Shown one piece after another: positions 49,545-58,935 of a DNA stretch of 59,339 nucleotides. The notes beneath the pieces are model-generated. The model saw only the letters and a list, made by a program, of their open reading frames with translations, was not told the origin of the DNA and did no database searches. Location: NCBI GenBank assembly GCA_012513605.1, contig JAAZBV010000122.1:1-59339 (forward strand). Reading direction: 5' to 3'. Origin of the DNA: Desulfatiglans sp. (GTDB taxonomy: Bacteria > Desulfobacterota > DSM-4660 > Desulfatiglandales > HGW-15). Every line of letters begins with the position of its first letter. The first letter of the stretch is position 1. A program made the position numbers and the translations under genes.

Positions 49545-50513
49545 CTATATCTTGACCGGTATTTTTGACTCACACGGCACCCCTGTCTGACAGAAACCGC
49601 AACCATAAGCCTCTTTGGGCAGACCAAATTGTTTTGCTGCATACACGGATGTAGTATTGCATTGATTAAGACATGCAGTCTTGTCATGACCGAATTTTGA
49701 AACAGCCTTTGCCGGACAGCGCTTTATGCACATGCCGCATGTCCCCTTTGCATAGTGGAGACAATAGGCATGATGATCTGTATATGGCCGCGGGGTTGGA
49801 GGGACCTTGATTTGTACCACCACTGAGCCACAGCGTATCGCCTTTCCAACCGGGGTTATAAGGCCATCGCACAGCCCAAAGGTGCCAAGACCAGCGGCGT
49901 AAGCCGCATGCCGTTCCGACCACTGTGAAGCCATGCCATACTTTTTGCTAATTTTTACGGGGCTGTTGGTGGGGGCGACTGCCGGATATCCGGATTTTGT
50001 GAGTATGTCGGCGATATGCTTATTTAGTTCATCAATAAACTTGCCGCCATAAAACCTCGCCCTGATCCATTTTTCAGATGGAATATCTTTCTTTTTTCTG
50101 AGATCCGCCTTGATTGCCTCAGTATGGGGCAGAACAAAGGCAATGACTGAAAGATCAGCAGGCGCAACATGGATTCCAGGATAGACCAGGTTAAAAGCCT
50201 CAACAGGGGTATAGTAAAAGGAGCCTATATCATCCTTTAAGAACTGGAAGACAGGATCATCTCCGCTTGCAAAACCGACAAGCGGCTCATCCCAGGCCTT
50301 TTCGTTCTCCTTATTCCTGAGGGAGTTATCAGGCGATGTGGCTACATAATCCTTAATGAGTGCGGTGATCCATGCCGCATCTATCTCCTTTTTGGGAGGC
50401 TCCGCAGCAATTGAAGTCACACTGGATATCGGTACCAGACCGGTAAGTCCGGTAACGGCTACTCCTTGTGCAGTGACCTTAATAAATTCACGTCGGTTTA
50501 CATCTCTTTTCAT
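49545..50513 (-). CDS. Tat-exported QueG-like Fe-S protein
   Basis: A 322-residue protein with a twin-arginine signal (MKRDVNRREFIKVTAQGVAVTG, NRREFIK motif) and a cleavage-like SIAAEPP. The core WSERHAAYAAGLGTFGLCDGLITP followed by ferredoxin clusters CGMCIKRCP, CLNQC and CGFCQTGVPC resembles QueG and the C-terminal part of reductive dehalogenases. It is shorter than RdhA (about 450-500 aa) and no RdhB anchor is nearby. Whether it binds cobalamin is unknown. A second QueG-like gene lies at 1223-2014, without a Tat signal. Confidence 0.8.
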   Translation of the reverse strand: MKRDVNRREFIKVTAQGVAVTGLTGLVPISSVTSIAAEPPKKEIDAAWITALIKDYVATSPDNSLRNKENEKAWDEPLVGFASGDDPVFQFLKDDIGSFYYTPVEAFNLVYPGIHVAPADLSVIAFVLPHTEAIKADLRKKKDIPSEKWIRARFYGGKFIDELNKHIADILTKSGYPAVAPTNSPVKISKKYGMASQWSERHAAYAAGLGTFGLCDGLITPVGKAIRCGSVVVQIKVPPTPRPYTDHHAYCLHYAKGTCGMCIKRCPAKAVSKFGHDKTACLNQCNTTSVYAAKQFGLPKEAYGCGFCQTGVPCESKIPVKI

Positions 50514-51146
50514 GATCAGTCCTCCTTTCCAAATGTAGGGTAACTGTTAACAATATTTTTATACCTGAATAACCTTTTAGTCAAATCGGGTTAAATCACC
50601 TCCGCATCAAGAGTGTCATATTCTTTATAGGTTCAAATAAATCGTATTCCTCTCCTTACAACTGAAAAAGCGGTCCATGCATAAACCTTCAACTAGAAAT
50701 GAGCTTAGGGAGGTTAAGTTGCTTCATAATTAAAATACCATTAGTTACTTCTGATATATATTTATGCCTCTTGATAACCTGCCCTAATGCATGGAATTAC
50801 ACATAATTCAAGATTTCCCCCGTCGCTAAAGCTATGGCGGACAGGACAGAATCAAGATTTAAGATTTTCCCTGTTAAAAAAAATTTGAAAAATGTTTATT
50901 TCACATCTTGCCTTTTTTCATTTAACAGGGTAAAGATTCAACTTTACCGGTGTCGTCCTGGGTCTTCCATCATTGCAAGTCCTTAATGACTCGGCTTTGT
51001 TTCAAAAAAGGATTTAAAATTTTCCTTATATAAACCGCAACATGTGCCGATATGGTCTGCACATATATTTGAAACTAAAAATCCTGTTTATATCATGGAT
51101 AAATGCCGTTAAAATAAGACAATCTAAATATTTAAAAGGTAAGAAA
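50514..51146. other. Intergenic region, no gene seen
   Basis: 633 bases, AT-rich, between the Tat protein (minus) and a small plus-strand ORF. Promoters of both are expected here. There is one GC-rich patch (about 50817-50840, CCCGTCGCTAAAGCTATGGCGG) resembling scattered repeats, and no coding frame I can support. Confidence 0.45.
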
Positions 51147-51329
51147 GTGGAAGAAAACAAAAGAAGTTCATTAGAAGAACAGTTAAAAAAAATGATTGAA
51201 AATTCAATCAAGAAAAAAGAAGAAAAAGAGAGACCTAAAACCAGAAGCGGGACCGGTAACATTATCCGCCGCAGGGCCGGTGAAAAAGATACAAGGTTTT
51301 CCACCCCAAAGACCATTGCATCCGAGTAA
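51147..51329 (+). CDS. Small hypothetical protein, 60 aa
   Basis: A lysine- and glutamate-rich 60-residue protein (GTG at 51147): LEEQLKKMIENSIKKKEEKERPK is a charged helix, followed by GTGNIIRRRAGEKDTRF. AAGG upstream with 8-base spacing supports GTG. A longer frame from ATG 51042 adds a hydrophobic start without a ribosome site. No family is recognised. It converges with the ABC/peptidase gene. Confidence 0.45.
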   Translation: MEENKRSSLEEQLKKMIENSIKKKEEKERPKTRSGTGNIIRRRAGEKDTRFSTPKTIASE

Positions 51330-51392
51330 ACAGCAGGGTTGAACTCTCCTTGATATAAAAATGTGAAGAAAGTTAAGGGCTTATAAATTGAC

Positions 51393-53306
51393 TCATTTAT
51401 TTTCTCCAGACTGCCATGCTTCAAAATAGGGAAAGTCCTTATGGTTAATAAAATATCCAAACTGGTACTCAAACCTTCGCCCTATCAGGCGATATGACGG
51501 GATGCTAAACCTGACTTCAAGGGGCTCTTTATTCCATTGTATCTGCCCGAAAACCATATGAGTATCCTCATGTTTAACAGATGAGTCCTTCCGGTAACGG
51601 ACAATAAAAAGCAGATTTCCTGGCGGGAGTTCCCTGTCAAGCGTTGCAGTCAAAATGGTTTCACCCTTCTCTTTGCCGACCACACCACCGCTTAGCCTGG
51701 GCAGTGCCTCAATCCTTTTTTCATACTTGATGCTTAAATCGTTTAGAAGTTTAATCCAGGTGGTGTTGACCTTTTCCAGATCACAATCTATTGCCTGGAG
51801 GGTATCCTGCCAGAGGAGGTGGCTGCCAAGATTAGTTGGCGCCCCTTCTCTGCCCAGGGCACGCAAGGTATCAGAGATAGTCTTGTCTCCATAGGTGTCT
51901 GATATTGCCTTTACCCATAGATGCCCCAGTGTATAAAACAGCTCTTCACTATATCTCTTTTTAAAGGATTCCATATCAGCCAGGTCATCAAATGTTATTT
52001 TATTTCGTTTCCATGTGGTTACAGATAGGAGATTCTTTGCCTCAAGCTTTTCTTCATCAGGAAACAATGTGTAAGATACATGTTCAGCCAGCCCTTCATT
52101 AAAAAAAAGAGTACTGTTCCAGTAGTCATTTATTTTCCTGTTTGATTCAAGAATAGCAAAAACATGTGTTGTTTCATGTGCAAAAACACGAAGCCTATCT
52201 TCTAACTTTTTTGTCTTGCGGATATCCATCCTGATCTTGTACAGCGCGGCGATGCCTGCATGTTCATTACTCTCTTCAGTAAGGTCAGCAGCAATGGGGC
52301 CGCTATCCTGAGCAAAGAGGAAATCCCTTGTTCTTACATATACCTCATCTGCCCTGCCTATGAGTTCATGGGCTGTTTCTCTGAGGTTCTGTGGATAGGT
52401 TAAGTTGTAGTGCTCCGTTGAAAAGGTTGCTGTCTTAAATGAGATATATTGTTCTTTCATCAGGTTCTTTTCCATTTCATCTTTCATCGGACGGTCAACA
52501 ATGGTTACAAAAAAGATGAAAACTGCAATGGAAGTTGCGATACCAATAATTGTCCCGATACGCTTTTTGAAAAACTGCCGATACCACATTGTGAATTGTT
52601 CAGCAGGGGTTGCCCATAAAAACCCTGCAATAAGTAGAGAAATAACTGCAATGCCAGTATTTATATAAAGCAGTTTCCATGGAACCAGAAGGGTCTGACC
52701 ATAATACTCCATTTTTGTAACATTAAAGATGTTCAGGTATTCTAAAAATGGGAGTTTCTCTTTGAATGAAGATATAAATACCCAGATCATTCCAAGCAGC
52801 AGTAGTCCAAATCTCCTGAAAAAGGAGAGTAATAGACCGTGGGAGAGCATGATAAAATTAAAGATTGCCATCAGGAAATAGGCGGTTACCCCCGTCCTTA
52901 AATTAAACTGGTCCCCGGTATATGGCTGACTATTAAATAACTGAAGTATCCACTCAGTTATACAGCCCAGCATCAGAGACCCGCAAAGAATTGACAGGGC
53001 TGCGATATATTTTGATATAAATACAGCACTGCGGCTGACAGGGAGTGAATAAAGGTACTCAATTGTCATGTCATCATGTTCACGGGGAAAGAGCGCATAT
53101 GCAGTCATGAGACAGAGGATCATCAGAAAAAGACTTATCGGGACCGGGATATCGGGCTCAAGGTATTCGCATATACCACTCCATGACTTTTCATCCAGCC
53201 TTCCGAAAAAAGGTTCACTTATCAACTTTTCAGTAAAGAATAAAATAAGCAGGATTGCTATGGGAAGGAGTTGTCTTATCTCTTTTTTAATTAATGTATA
53301 TCTCAT
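51393..53306 (-). CDS. ABC-2 permease fused to a zinc metallopeptidase-like domain
   Basis: A 637-residue fusion. Residues 1-270 are an ABC-2 type permease with about six helices, including the typical LYSLPVSRSAVFISKYIAAL segment. Residues about 290-560 form a gluzincin-like (M1/MA-clan) peptidase domain: HETTH (377-381) and FFNEGLAEHVSY with the third zinc ligand Glu about 404. A beta-sandwich tail follows. It is the last gene of the ABC operon; its start ATG overlaps the stop of the paralogue upstream (ATGA-type). The peptidase part lies outside the membrane, probably facing the periplasm, and could process the exported substrate. Confidence 0.85.
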   Translation of the reverse strand: MRYTLIKKEIRQLLPIAILLILFFTEKLISEPFFGRLDEKSWSGICEYLEPDIPVPISLFLMILCLMTAYALFPREHDDMTIEYLYSLPVSRSAVFISKYIAALSILCGSLMLGCITEWILQLFNSQPYTGDQFNLRTGVTAYFLMAIFNFIMLSHGLLLSFFRRFGLLLLGMIWVFISSFKEKLPFLEYLNIFNVTKMEYYGQTLLVPWKLLYINTGIAVISLLIAGFLWATPAEQFTMWYRQFFKKRIGTIIGIATSIAVFIFFVTIVDRPMKDEMEKNLMKEQYISFKTATFSTEHYNLTYPQNLRETAHELIGRADEVYVRTRDFLFAQDSGPIAADLTEESNEHAGIAALYKIRMDIRKTKKLEDRLRVFAHETTHVFAILESNRKINDYWNSTLFFNEGLAEHVSYTLFPDEEKLEAKNLLSVTTWKRNKITFDDLADMESFKKRYSEELFYTLGHLWVKAISDTYGDKTISDTLRALGREGAPTNLGSHLLWQDTLQAIDCDLEKVNTTWIKLLNDLSIKYEKRIEALPRLSGGVVGKEKGETILTATLDRELPPGNLLFIVRYRKDSSVKHEDTHMVFGQIQWNKEPLEVRFSIPSYRLIGRRFEYQFGYFINHKDFPYFEAWQSGENK

Positions 53307-54805
53307 TCTATATTGACCCGTCTTGATATTATGCGCACTGGAATACCAAGGATATCAGATTCGTATTCAAGGGCCAGGAACACCCTCTCTCCCGAGTTAT
53401 ACTTACCGGTATGGCGTCTTTGATTAGTTACAAAATCGTTATGAATTCTCTGCTCCTCTTTGAGAAGCTCTTCAGGGTATATACTGGCCTCAAAAGGGGA
53501 GATCTTCTTGTGAAGCAGCGCACAAACAAACCCTGAAGCAGGTACCTGACTAAAATTGTATTCGTAAACAATATCGCGTATATTCCCCTCTTTTTTTAAT
53601 AAATTTATTGAACCCTTGAACTCAGGTATTGCTGCAAGCCTTGCCCTGAATTCCGGCTGTGTGGCAATATCTTTTACCCATGCAGTCCATTCGGAAATAA
53701 AGGCTTCCCAGTCTTCTCCGGTTGCCTCCTTAAATAGAACAGGCATGGGATGGAACATCTCATAAAGGGTTTCCCTGCTGTCATCAGGGATGTCTCTTCC
53801 GAAAACAGACTTAACCAGTTTAATAACAGCTTCATAACCTTTAGCGCTCTGAAGATAGGCAAGGCCTGAATAGGCAACTGCCTCCGCAGCCGGTTCACCA
53901 ACGCGCTCACGAAAAACAGGCCACTCTTTTATTACCTGTGAATTAAGGCCCTGTTTATCAAGGAGATACATGCTCCGAAGCATAAGGGTCTTATGTGTAT
54001 CAGAACCCATTGAAAAACCACCATAGGCCCACCAGCATGAAAAGCCGTCATGAAGCCACTGCTTTGGGGCAAATCTGGTACGGTTGCGGGTGATATTATC
54101 CAGTATTACCCGCGTAAGATATGCGTTAAACTTGTCAGTACACCAGTCATCAATATCTTTAAAGTTTGCGCGTACAAGGACGCCATCTCTTGATATCAGT
54201 TTTGCTGTCTCAAATTTATCCCTGTCAAGGGATTCTGCATAGGCTATCTTTATGGGCGGGACCCTGTTTATACCGAGTGTGTCACGTAAATCTGCGATCT
54301 TATTTTCAAGATATCTATTAAGGGCTATGGCATCGGGCTTTATATTGTATTCAAGATATAATATCTCTATGGGCTCTGTCTCGCTCGCTATTACCGCATC
54401 ACTGCTGAACCTGTATGGCTCCCTGACCCTTTTTGATTCGAGCAATGCAGCGGATAGCATGAACCCGATAAAGATTATCCCGATGACCGCCTTTTCTCTC
54501 TGGGTCATTGGTTTGGCAAGGTTCTCTGCGATTGAACCCTCATTAATAAGGGATAAAAAGAGTGCAAGCGCAAGCCAGCCTGAACCCAGCAAAAAGGTTT
54601 GAATTAATTGCCTTGCAGGATAGGTGTATCGCTCAAGGGCAAAATCTGAAACCTGTAATGCGAGAGGCCCCTCCTGCATAATATTCAGTTCTGTAGTTAT
54701 TGAGAACACAAACAGAAAAAAGACGATCAGCAGGTAAACAGGTATGCGGAATTTCCCTGCAAAACCCATTGCAAAAAGGAAGCTCCACACAAAATAACAG
54801 AACAT
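53303..54805 (-). CDS. ABC-2 permease / inactive peptidase fusion, C-terminal part (frame 2)
   Basis: The 500-residue frame holds the last helices of an ABC-2 permease and a peptidase-like domain paralogous to the 51393-53306 gene. At the zinc-site position it reads TRVILDNITRNRTRF, without HExxH, and WLHDGFSCWW in place of the FFNEGLAEH block, so it is probably catalytically dead. It is not a complete gene: the permease N-terminus is in another frame (54727-55218), linked through an eight-base homopolymer at 54828-54835. Joined, the two parts span 1916 bases, about 638 codons, equal to the paralogue (637 aa). Confidence 0.75.
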   Translation of the reverse strand: MFCYFVWSFLFAMGFAGKFRIPVYLLIVFFLFVFSITTELNIMQEGPLALQVSDFALERYTYPARQLIQTFLLGSGWLALALFLSLINEGSIAENLAKPMTQREKAVIGIIFIGFMLSAALLESKRVREPYRFSSDAVIASETEPIEILYLEYNIKPDAIALNRYLENKIADLRDTLGINRVPPIKIAYAESLDRDKFETAKLISRDGVLVRANFKDIDDWCTDKFNAYLTRVILDNITRNRTRFAPKQWLHDGFSCWWAYGGFSMGSDTHKTLMLRSMYLLDKQGLNSQVIKEWPVFRERVGEPAAEAVAYSGLAYLQSAKGYEAVIKLVKSVFGRDIPDDSRETLYEMFHPMPVLFKEATGEDWEAFISEWTAWVKDIATQPEFRARLAAIPEFKGSINLLKKEGNIRDIVYEYNFSQVPASGFVCALLHKKISPFEASIYPEELLKEEQRIHNDFVTNQRRHTGKYNSGERVFLALEYESDILGIPVRIISRRVNIE

Positions 54806-55218
54806 GGCGCTTCTTGATAATAGTATGAAAAAAAATTCAGGCTGACAGGGTCAGAGCGGTATGAAAGCCCTGATGATATTAGCAGGGTAAAAACAGCAAA
54901 GAATAACAGGAAAGTGAGACCAATAAAATATTTGACCAGTACCATCTCGACTCTGGAAATAGGTAGGGATTCAATAAAAAGCTGGGTCCTGCTGTAATAT
55001 TCTTTTACTACAAGGCGGTTGCCAAGCACAATAGCGCTCAGGGGTATAAAGAAAAGGAGGAAAGAGCCTTCAGCCGATAAAAAGCCCATTGTCCTTGGCG
55101 ATACGGCGGTTCCAAGCAGCATGATTCCAAAGATAAATATTAAAAACAGTGGCAGAAAAATAAAAACCAGTATGTTCTGGCTAAAATCCTTCTTTGCAAG
55201 TTTGAGCAGGCGGTTCAT
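54727..55218 (-). CDS. ABC-2 permease / inactive peptidase fusion, N-terminal part (frame 1)
   Basis: The first 163 residues of the frameshifted paralogue. LAKKDFSQNILVFIFLPLFLIFIFGIML, SLPISRVEMVLVKYFIGLTFLLFF and related segments are ABC-2 helices, matching the start of the 51393-53306 protein (LYSLPVSRSAVFISKY). After about residue 128 the sequence is out of frame (junk ending LFTC). Moving by one base at T8 (coding strand, 54828-54835) restores NFFFILLSRSAMFCYFVW. It may be a real mutation, a sequencing error or slippage. Confidence 0.7.
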   Translation of the reverse strand: MNRLLKLAKKDFSQNILVFIFLPLFLIFIFGIMLLGTAVSPRTMGFLSAEGSFLLFFIPLSAIVLGNRLVVKEYYSRTQLFIESLPISRVEMVLVKYFIGLTFLLFFAVFTLLISSGLSYRSDPVSLNFFSYYYQEAPCSVILCGASFLQWVLQGNSAYLFTC

Positions 55219-55220
55219 CT

Positions 55221-56198
55221 TTACAGTTTCCTTATGGGGTCTCTGACCAGTTCTATGAAGATATCCTCAAGTGACATCTTCTCAACAGACCAGTTTCCTT
55301 CTCCATAAGACATGGAGGAGAAGATGTCCGGATTCTCTGCGCTTCTTACAACCAGATGCCTTTCACCATTCAACATCCTGTCCTGGATAATCTCCATCCC
55401 ATATGACCCTTCAAGGAGGAAAGAGGGCAGCTCTATATCACCGCTGTCAACTGGAGGGTGCCTGAGTAGTCGAACGCTGTTTGAGAGTTCGGACAGGGCA
55501 CCCTGATAATACATCTTTCCCTTTTCAATTATCCCGATATAGTTTGCAGCGGCCTCTACCTCATCTATTAGATGTGATGAGAAGAATATTGTACCTGTCT
55601 TGTTTTCAGCCTGATCGCGCACCATCTCAATAAATTCACGGCGTGCGATAGGGTCAAGCCCTGCGGTTGGCTCATCCAGCAATAATACTGAAGGCCTGTG
55701 GGCCAGTGCAAGACACAATGCAAGTTTCGCCCTCATTCCTCCGGAAAATGTTCGAATTTTGCGGTCTTTGGGAAGATCAAGGCCTTTGAGCAGACGAACA
55801 TATTCGACATCATCCCAGGTTGGATAAAAGCCGCTTACGAAATTTCCAATGGTAACAGGCGTCATCCAGCCATAAAAATTTTGTTCCTGTGCAACATAGC
55901 CGATCCTTTGACGAAGCTCTATATGATTTTTGCCCAGTGGTTTTCCAAAGAGGTTTACAATCCCCTTTGTTGGTTTTGTTATTCCCATGAGTATGCGAAT
56001 CGCCGTTGATTTGCCGGCGCCGTTCCGGCCAAGAAAGCCGTACACATCACCTTCCTTTACAGTAAGGTCAAGCCCGTCCAATGCCCTCACCTTTCCATAG
56101 CTCTTTGAAAGGTTTTTTAATTCTATTACATCAGGAATAGTCGCAGTAAGTTCAATCGCAGGGGGTTGAGTCTCCTGTAAGCCAAATCCTGTATCCAT
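55221..56198 (-). CDS. ABC transporter ATP-binding protein
   Basis: A 325-residue ABC ATPase: Walker A GRNGAGKST, Q-loop YVAQEQNF, signature FSGGMRAKLALCLALAH, Walker B LLLDEPTAGLDP and H-loop SSHLIDEVE. It has an N-terminal extension of about 25 residues and a C-terminal domain of about 80 residues (DIELPSFLLEG). It is the first gene of an operon with the two permease-peptidase fusions downstream (2 bases to the next gene) and should power them. No GntR-type regulator is next to it. Confidence 0.9.
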   Translation of the reverse strand: MDTGFGLQETQPPAIELTATIPDVIELKNLSKSYGKVRALDGLDLTVKEGDVYGFLGRNGAGKSTAIRILMGITKPTKGIVNLFGKPLGKNHIELRQRIGYVAQEQNFYGWMTPVTIGNFVSGFYPTWDDVEYVRLLKGLDLPKDRKIRTFSGGMRAKLALCLALAHRPSVLLLDEPTAGLDPIARREFIEMVRDQAENKTGTIFFSSHLIDEVEAAANYIGIIEKGKMYYQGALSELSNSVRLLRHPPVDSGDIELPSFLLEGSYGMEIIQDRMLNGERHLVVRSAENPDIFSSMSYGEGNWSVEKMSLEDIFIELVRDPIRKL

Positions 56199-56877
56199 AG
56201 ATTCATCCTGTTTTTTGAGGTTAGTTTTAATTCAGAAATTCACATTACTTTATTCCGGGGGATGACCCTCAGGATATCAATCCCCATAGTAACCGGGAAA
56301 AATCAATTAATAAAAAAATAAAACAGTCCCTGATTTAAAATGCTTAATTATAAAAATCCGCCAGAGGCAGGGAACCTGAAAAGATTTTTACCTGTCCGTG
56401 GCGTTTGTGTGGGGTAATTCAATATGTCAGACAAAAATAAGATATCATGTTTAATAATTATGGGTTGAAAATGCAAGAGGAAAAGGGGGATGGAGTCAAA
56501 GCCGGAAGCTCAAGGCTGAAAGCTCAAAGCTCAAAGTAGGAAGAAGGCAGATGTTAGTATTCAGAAGTCAGAATTCAGTAGCAAAAGCCCCTTGAGCTCA
56601 CTGCCGCTATAGCTTTATGAATTCTGGCTTCAACACCGTCCCTATTCCCCTGAATCGACACAGATGTATTTTATAAAAGCCTGACCTTAAGACCTATTAT
56701 AAATTTTTTTTACCTCCTCATTCTTATACAACTTATTCATATAAAAACCATGAGGTATCAGGCATGCCTCAATATCGGCAGGATTTTTCTCTTGACAGGG
56801 ATATCCCAGGATGGCCATATTATCCGCATGTCGCTTGATTCGGATAAAATAATTCCGGGATAGGAGATAGAGGAGAT
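56199..56877. other. Intergenic region with simple repeats
   Basis: 679 bases between the ABC operon (minus) and the molybdopterin oxidoreductase (plus). It contains short tandem-like AAGCTCAA units (about 56507-56535) and a T-rich, AT-rich end. A 43-codon minus frame (MAILGYPCQEKNPADIE...) at about 56690-56815 has no ribosome site and is not called. The oxidoreductase promoter is expected here. Confidence 0.45.
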
Positions 56878-58935
56878 ATGCAAAAAGAAAATGCCACAAA
56901 GAAATACTATACAGGATGTGCTTTGTGTTACCACAGTTGCGGGGTTGAGGTAACAGTAGAGGATGGAAGGGTTGTTAAGGTTGAGGGGCAGAAGTCACAC
57001 CCGGTTAACAAAGGTATGCTCTGCCCAAAGGGTGAGGTAATGATTGAGCACCTCTATCACCCTGACAGGCTGAAGTACCCCATGAAAAAGGTAAATGGTG
57101 AATTTAAAAGGATATCATGGGAACAGGCAATAGCGGAGATAGGCGAGAAACTCAACCGGCTAAAAGAGGAATATGGCCCTGCTGCCCTTGCATTTTTCTG
57201 CGGCTCCATTGGTGTTGAGAACCTTGAGATGGTATCTCTCTCCCACAGGTTCAAAGGGGCATTCGGCTCCCCGAATTTCTTCTCTGTTGAAAGCATCTGT
57301 TACAGGATGAGGATCAGGGCAAGGCAGATCACCTTCGGGAAGTACCCTGTTGAGGAGATGGATTCTAAACTCTATCTTTTATGGGGGCATAACCCGGACG
57401 CATCGGATTTTCCGCTTGCAATGGCCATTGATGAAAACATGAAAAAGGGGGCAAAGGTGATTGTTATTGACCCGAGGCGTATCCCCCTGGCTGACAGCGC
57501 GGAGATGTATCTACCCATAAGGCCCGGCACAGACGGCGCACTTGCCCTTGCAATGATGCATGTGATCATTAATGAAAACCTCTATGACAAAGAGTTTGTT
57601 GATAAGTGGACAATAGGCTTTGATAAACTGGTGCCCCATGTGCAGCAGTATACACCTGAATGGGCAGAGAAGATTACATATATAAAGGCAGATGATATAA
57701 GGACTCTTGCCCGCAGGTTTGCCACCACAAAGGGTGCTGCCATATTCCATGGGACCTGCACCCAGGACCAGTGCGCAAACGGCACGCAGAATGACAGGGC
57801 GCTATCCATACTCCAGGTGCTTACAGGCAATATCAATGTCCCTGGCGGATGGGTGATAAGCCCGCGGCTTAAGCTCAAGGATGTAAGCCTCCCATTTAAG
57901 GGTAAACCCCTTGGCGCTGATGAATATCCGCTTTTCTATGAACTGTGGGGGAGGACAAGCCCCTATGCGGTAATGAATATGGTACCTGAAAGTGTACCTG
58001 ACAAGATCCGTGCCTTTTTTGTTGCAGGAGGTAACCCGCTTGTTACCATGCCTGACACCAACGCACTCACAGCGGCGTTCAAAAGGCTTGACCTTCTGGT
58101 AGTGTATGACCAGTTCATGACCGAGACAGCAGCCCTTGCCCACTATGTGCTGCCTGCCAGCAATCAGCTTGAGTTCTGTGGCCTTGCCTATAATTACAAT
58201 GTGTGCCACTGTGTCCCGTACCTTATGTTAAGGCCACCTGTTATAAAACCATATTATGAATGCCGCTCCATACGTGAGGTCTATACAGACCTTGCAAAGG
58301 TTTGCGGATTTGCAGACAAGTTCCAATGGAAAGAGGATTACGAGGTGGTTAAAGAGGAGCTTGCGCCCTGCGCCCTGAGCTTTGATTTTCTGCGCGATAA
58401 TCCTGAAGGGGCCATTTATCAGGAAAAGGAATACACCCTGCGTGATGGGTCATTTGCAACACCTTCAGGCAAGATAGAGATCTACAGCCAGGCCTTTAAG
58501 GATGCAGGGTGGGAGCCTCTGCCAGTGTACCGCGAACCTGACAAAAGCCCGCAGGGCCTTTTATGGGCAGAGCTTGGCGAAAAATATCCCCTTATCCTTT
58601 CAACCGGGACAAGGGATTTCTATTACAACGGGAGCATGCTGCATAACATGGAACATCTAAAGCAACGATCTCCCCACCCGAAAGCGGAGCTTGGCCCTGA
58701 AACCGCAATAAAATATGGGGTTAAGGATGGTGACGATGTTATTGTTGAAACCGACAGGGGCTATGTAAGGATGAAGGCGGGTGTGAGTGACAGGGTCATG
58801 GAGGGCGTGGTGCTTGTGCCCCACGGTTGGCCCGGAGAGGGCAACTGCAATCGCCTGACCGACTGCAACTGCAGGGAACCCATAATGGGTTACCCGCAGT
58901 GGAAAGGGCTCCTGTGCAGTATCAGGAGGGCGTAA
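56878..58935 (+). CDS. Molybdopterin oxidoreductase (DMSO reductase family)
   Basis: A 685-residue molybdenum or tungsten enzyme. The N-terminal [4Fe-4S] motif is CALCYHSCGVEV...CPKG (four cysteines, within the first 60 residues), followed by molybdopterin binding parts: FFCGSIGVENLEMVSL, LYLLWGHNPDAS, IVIDPRRIPLADSAE, and the C-terminal domain with LSTGTRDFYYNGSMLHN. No Tat signal is visible, so it is probably cytoplasmic. The active-site ligand is likely Cys in SVESICYRMRI. GAGGAG 5 bases upstream supports the ATG. No electron-transfer subunits follow within the window. Confidence 0.9.
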   Translation: MQKENATKKYYTGCALCYHSCGVEVTVEDGRVVKVEGQKSHPVNKGMLCPKGEVMIEHLYHPDRLKYPMKKVNGEFKRISWEQAIAEIGEKLNRLKEEYGPAALAFFCGSIGVENLEMVSLSHRFKGAFGSPNFFSVESICYRMRIRARQITFGKYPVEEMDSKLYLLWGHNPDASDFPLAMAIDENMKKGAKVIVIDPRRIPLADSAEMYLPIRPGTDGALALAMMHVIINENLYDKEFVDKWTIGFDKLVPHVQQYTPEWAEKITYIKADDIRTLARRFATTKGAAIFHGTCTQDQCANGTQNDRALSILQVLTGNINVPGGWVISPRLKLKDVSLPFKGKPLGADEYPLFYELWGRTSPYAVMNMVPESVPDKIRAFFVAGGNPLVTMPDTNALTAAFKRLDLLVVYDQFMTETAALAHYVLPASNQLEFCGLAYNYNVCHCVPYLMLRPPVIKPYYECRSIREVYTDLAKVCGFADKFQWKEDYEVVKEELAPCALSFDFLRDNPEGAIYQEKEYTLRDGSFATPSGKIEIYSQAFKDAGWEPLPVYREPDKSPQGLLWAELGEKYPLILSTGTRDFYYNGSMLHNMEHLKQRSPHPKAELGPETAIKYGVKDGDDVIVETDRGYVRMKAGVSDRVMEGVVLVPHGWPGEGNCNRLTDCNCREPIMGYPQWKGLLCSIRRA

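Noticed and set aside
56690-56815. 43-codon minus-strand frame (MAILGYPCQEKN)
   Set aside because: No ribosome site, no family resemblance and located in a repeat-rich spacer.
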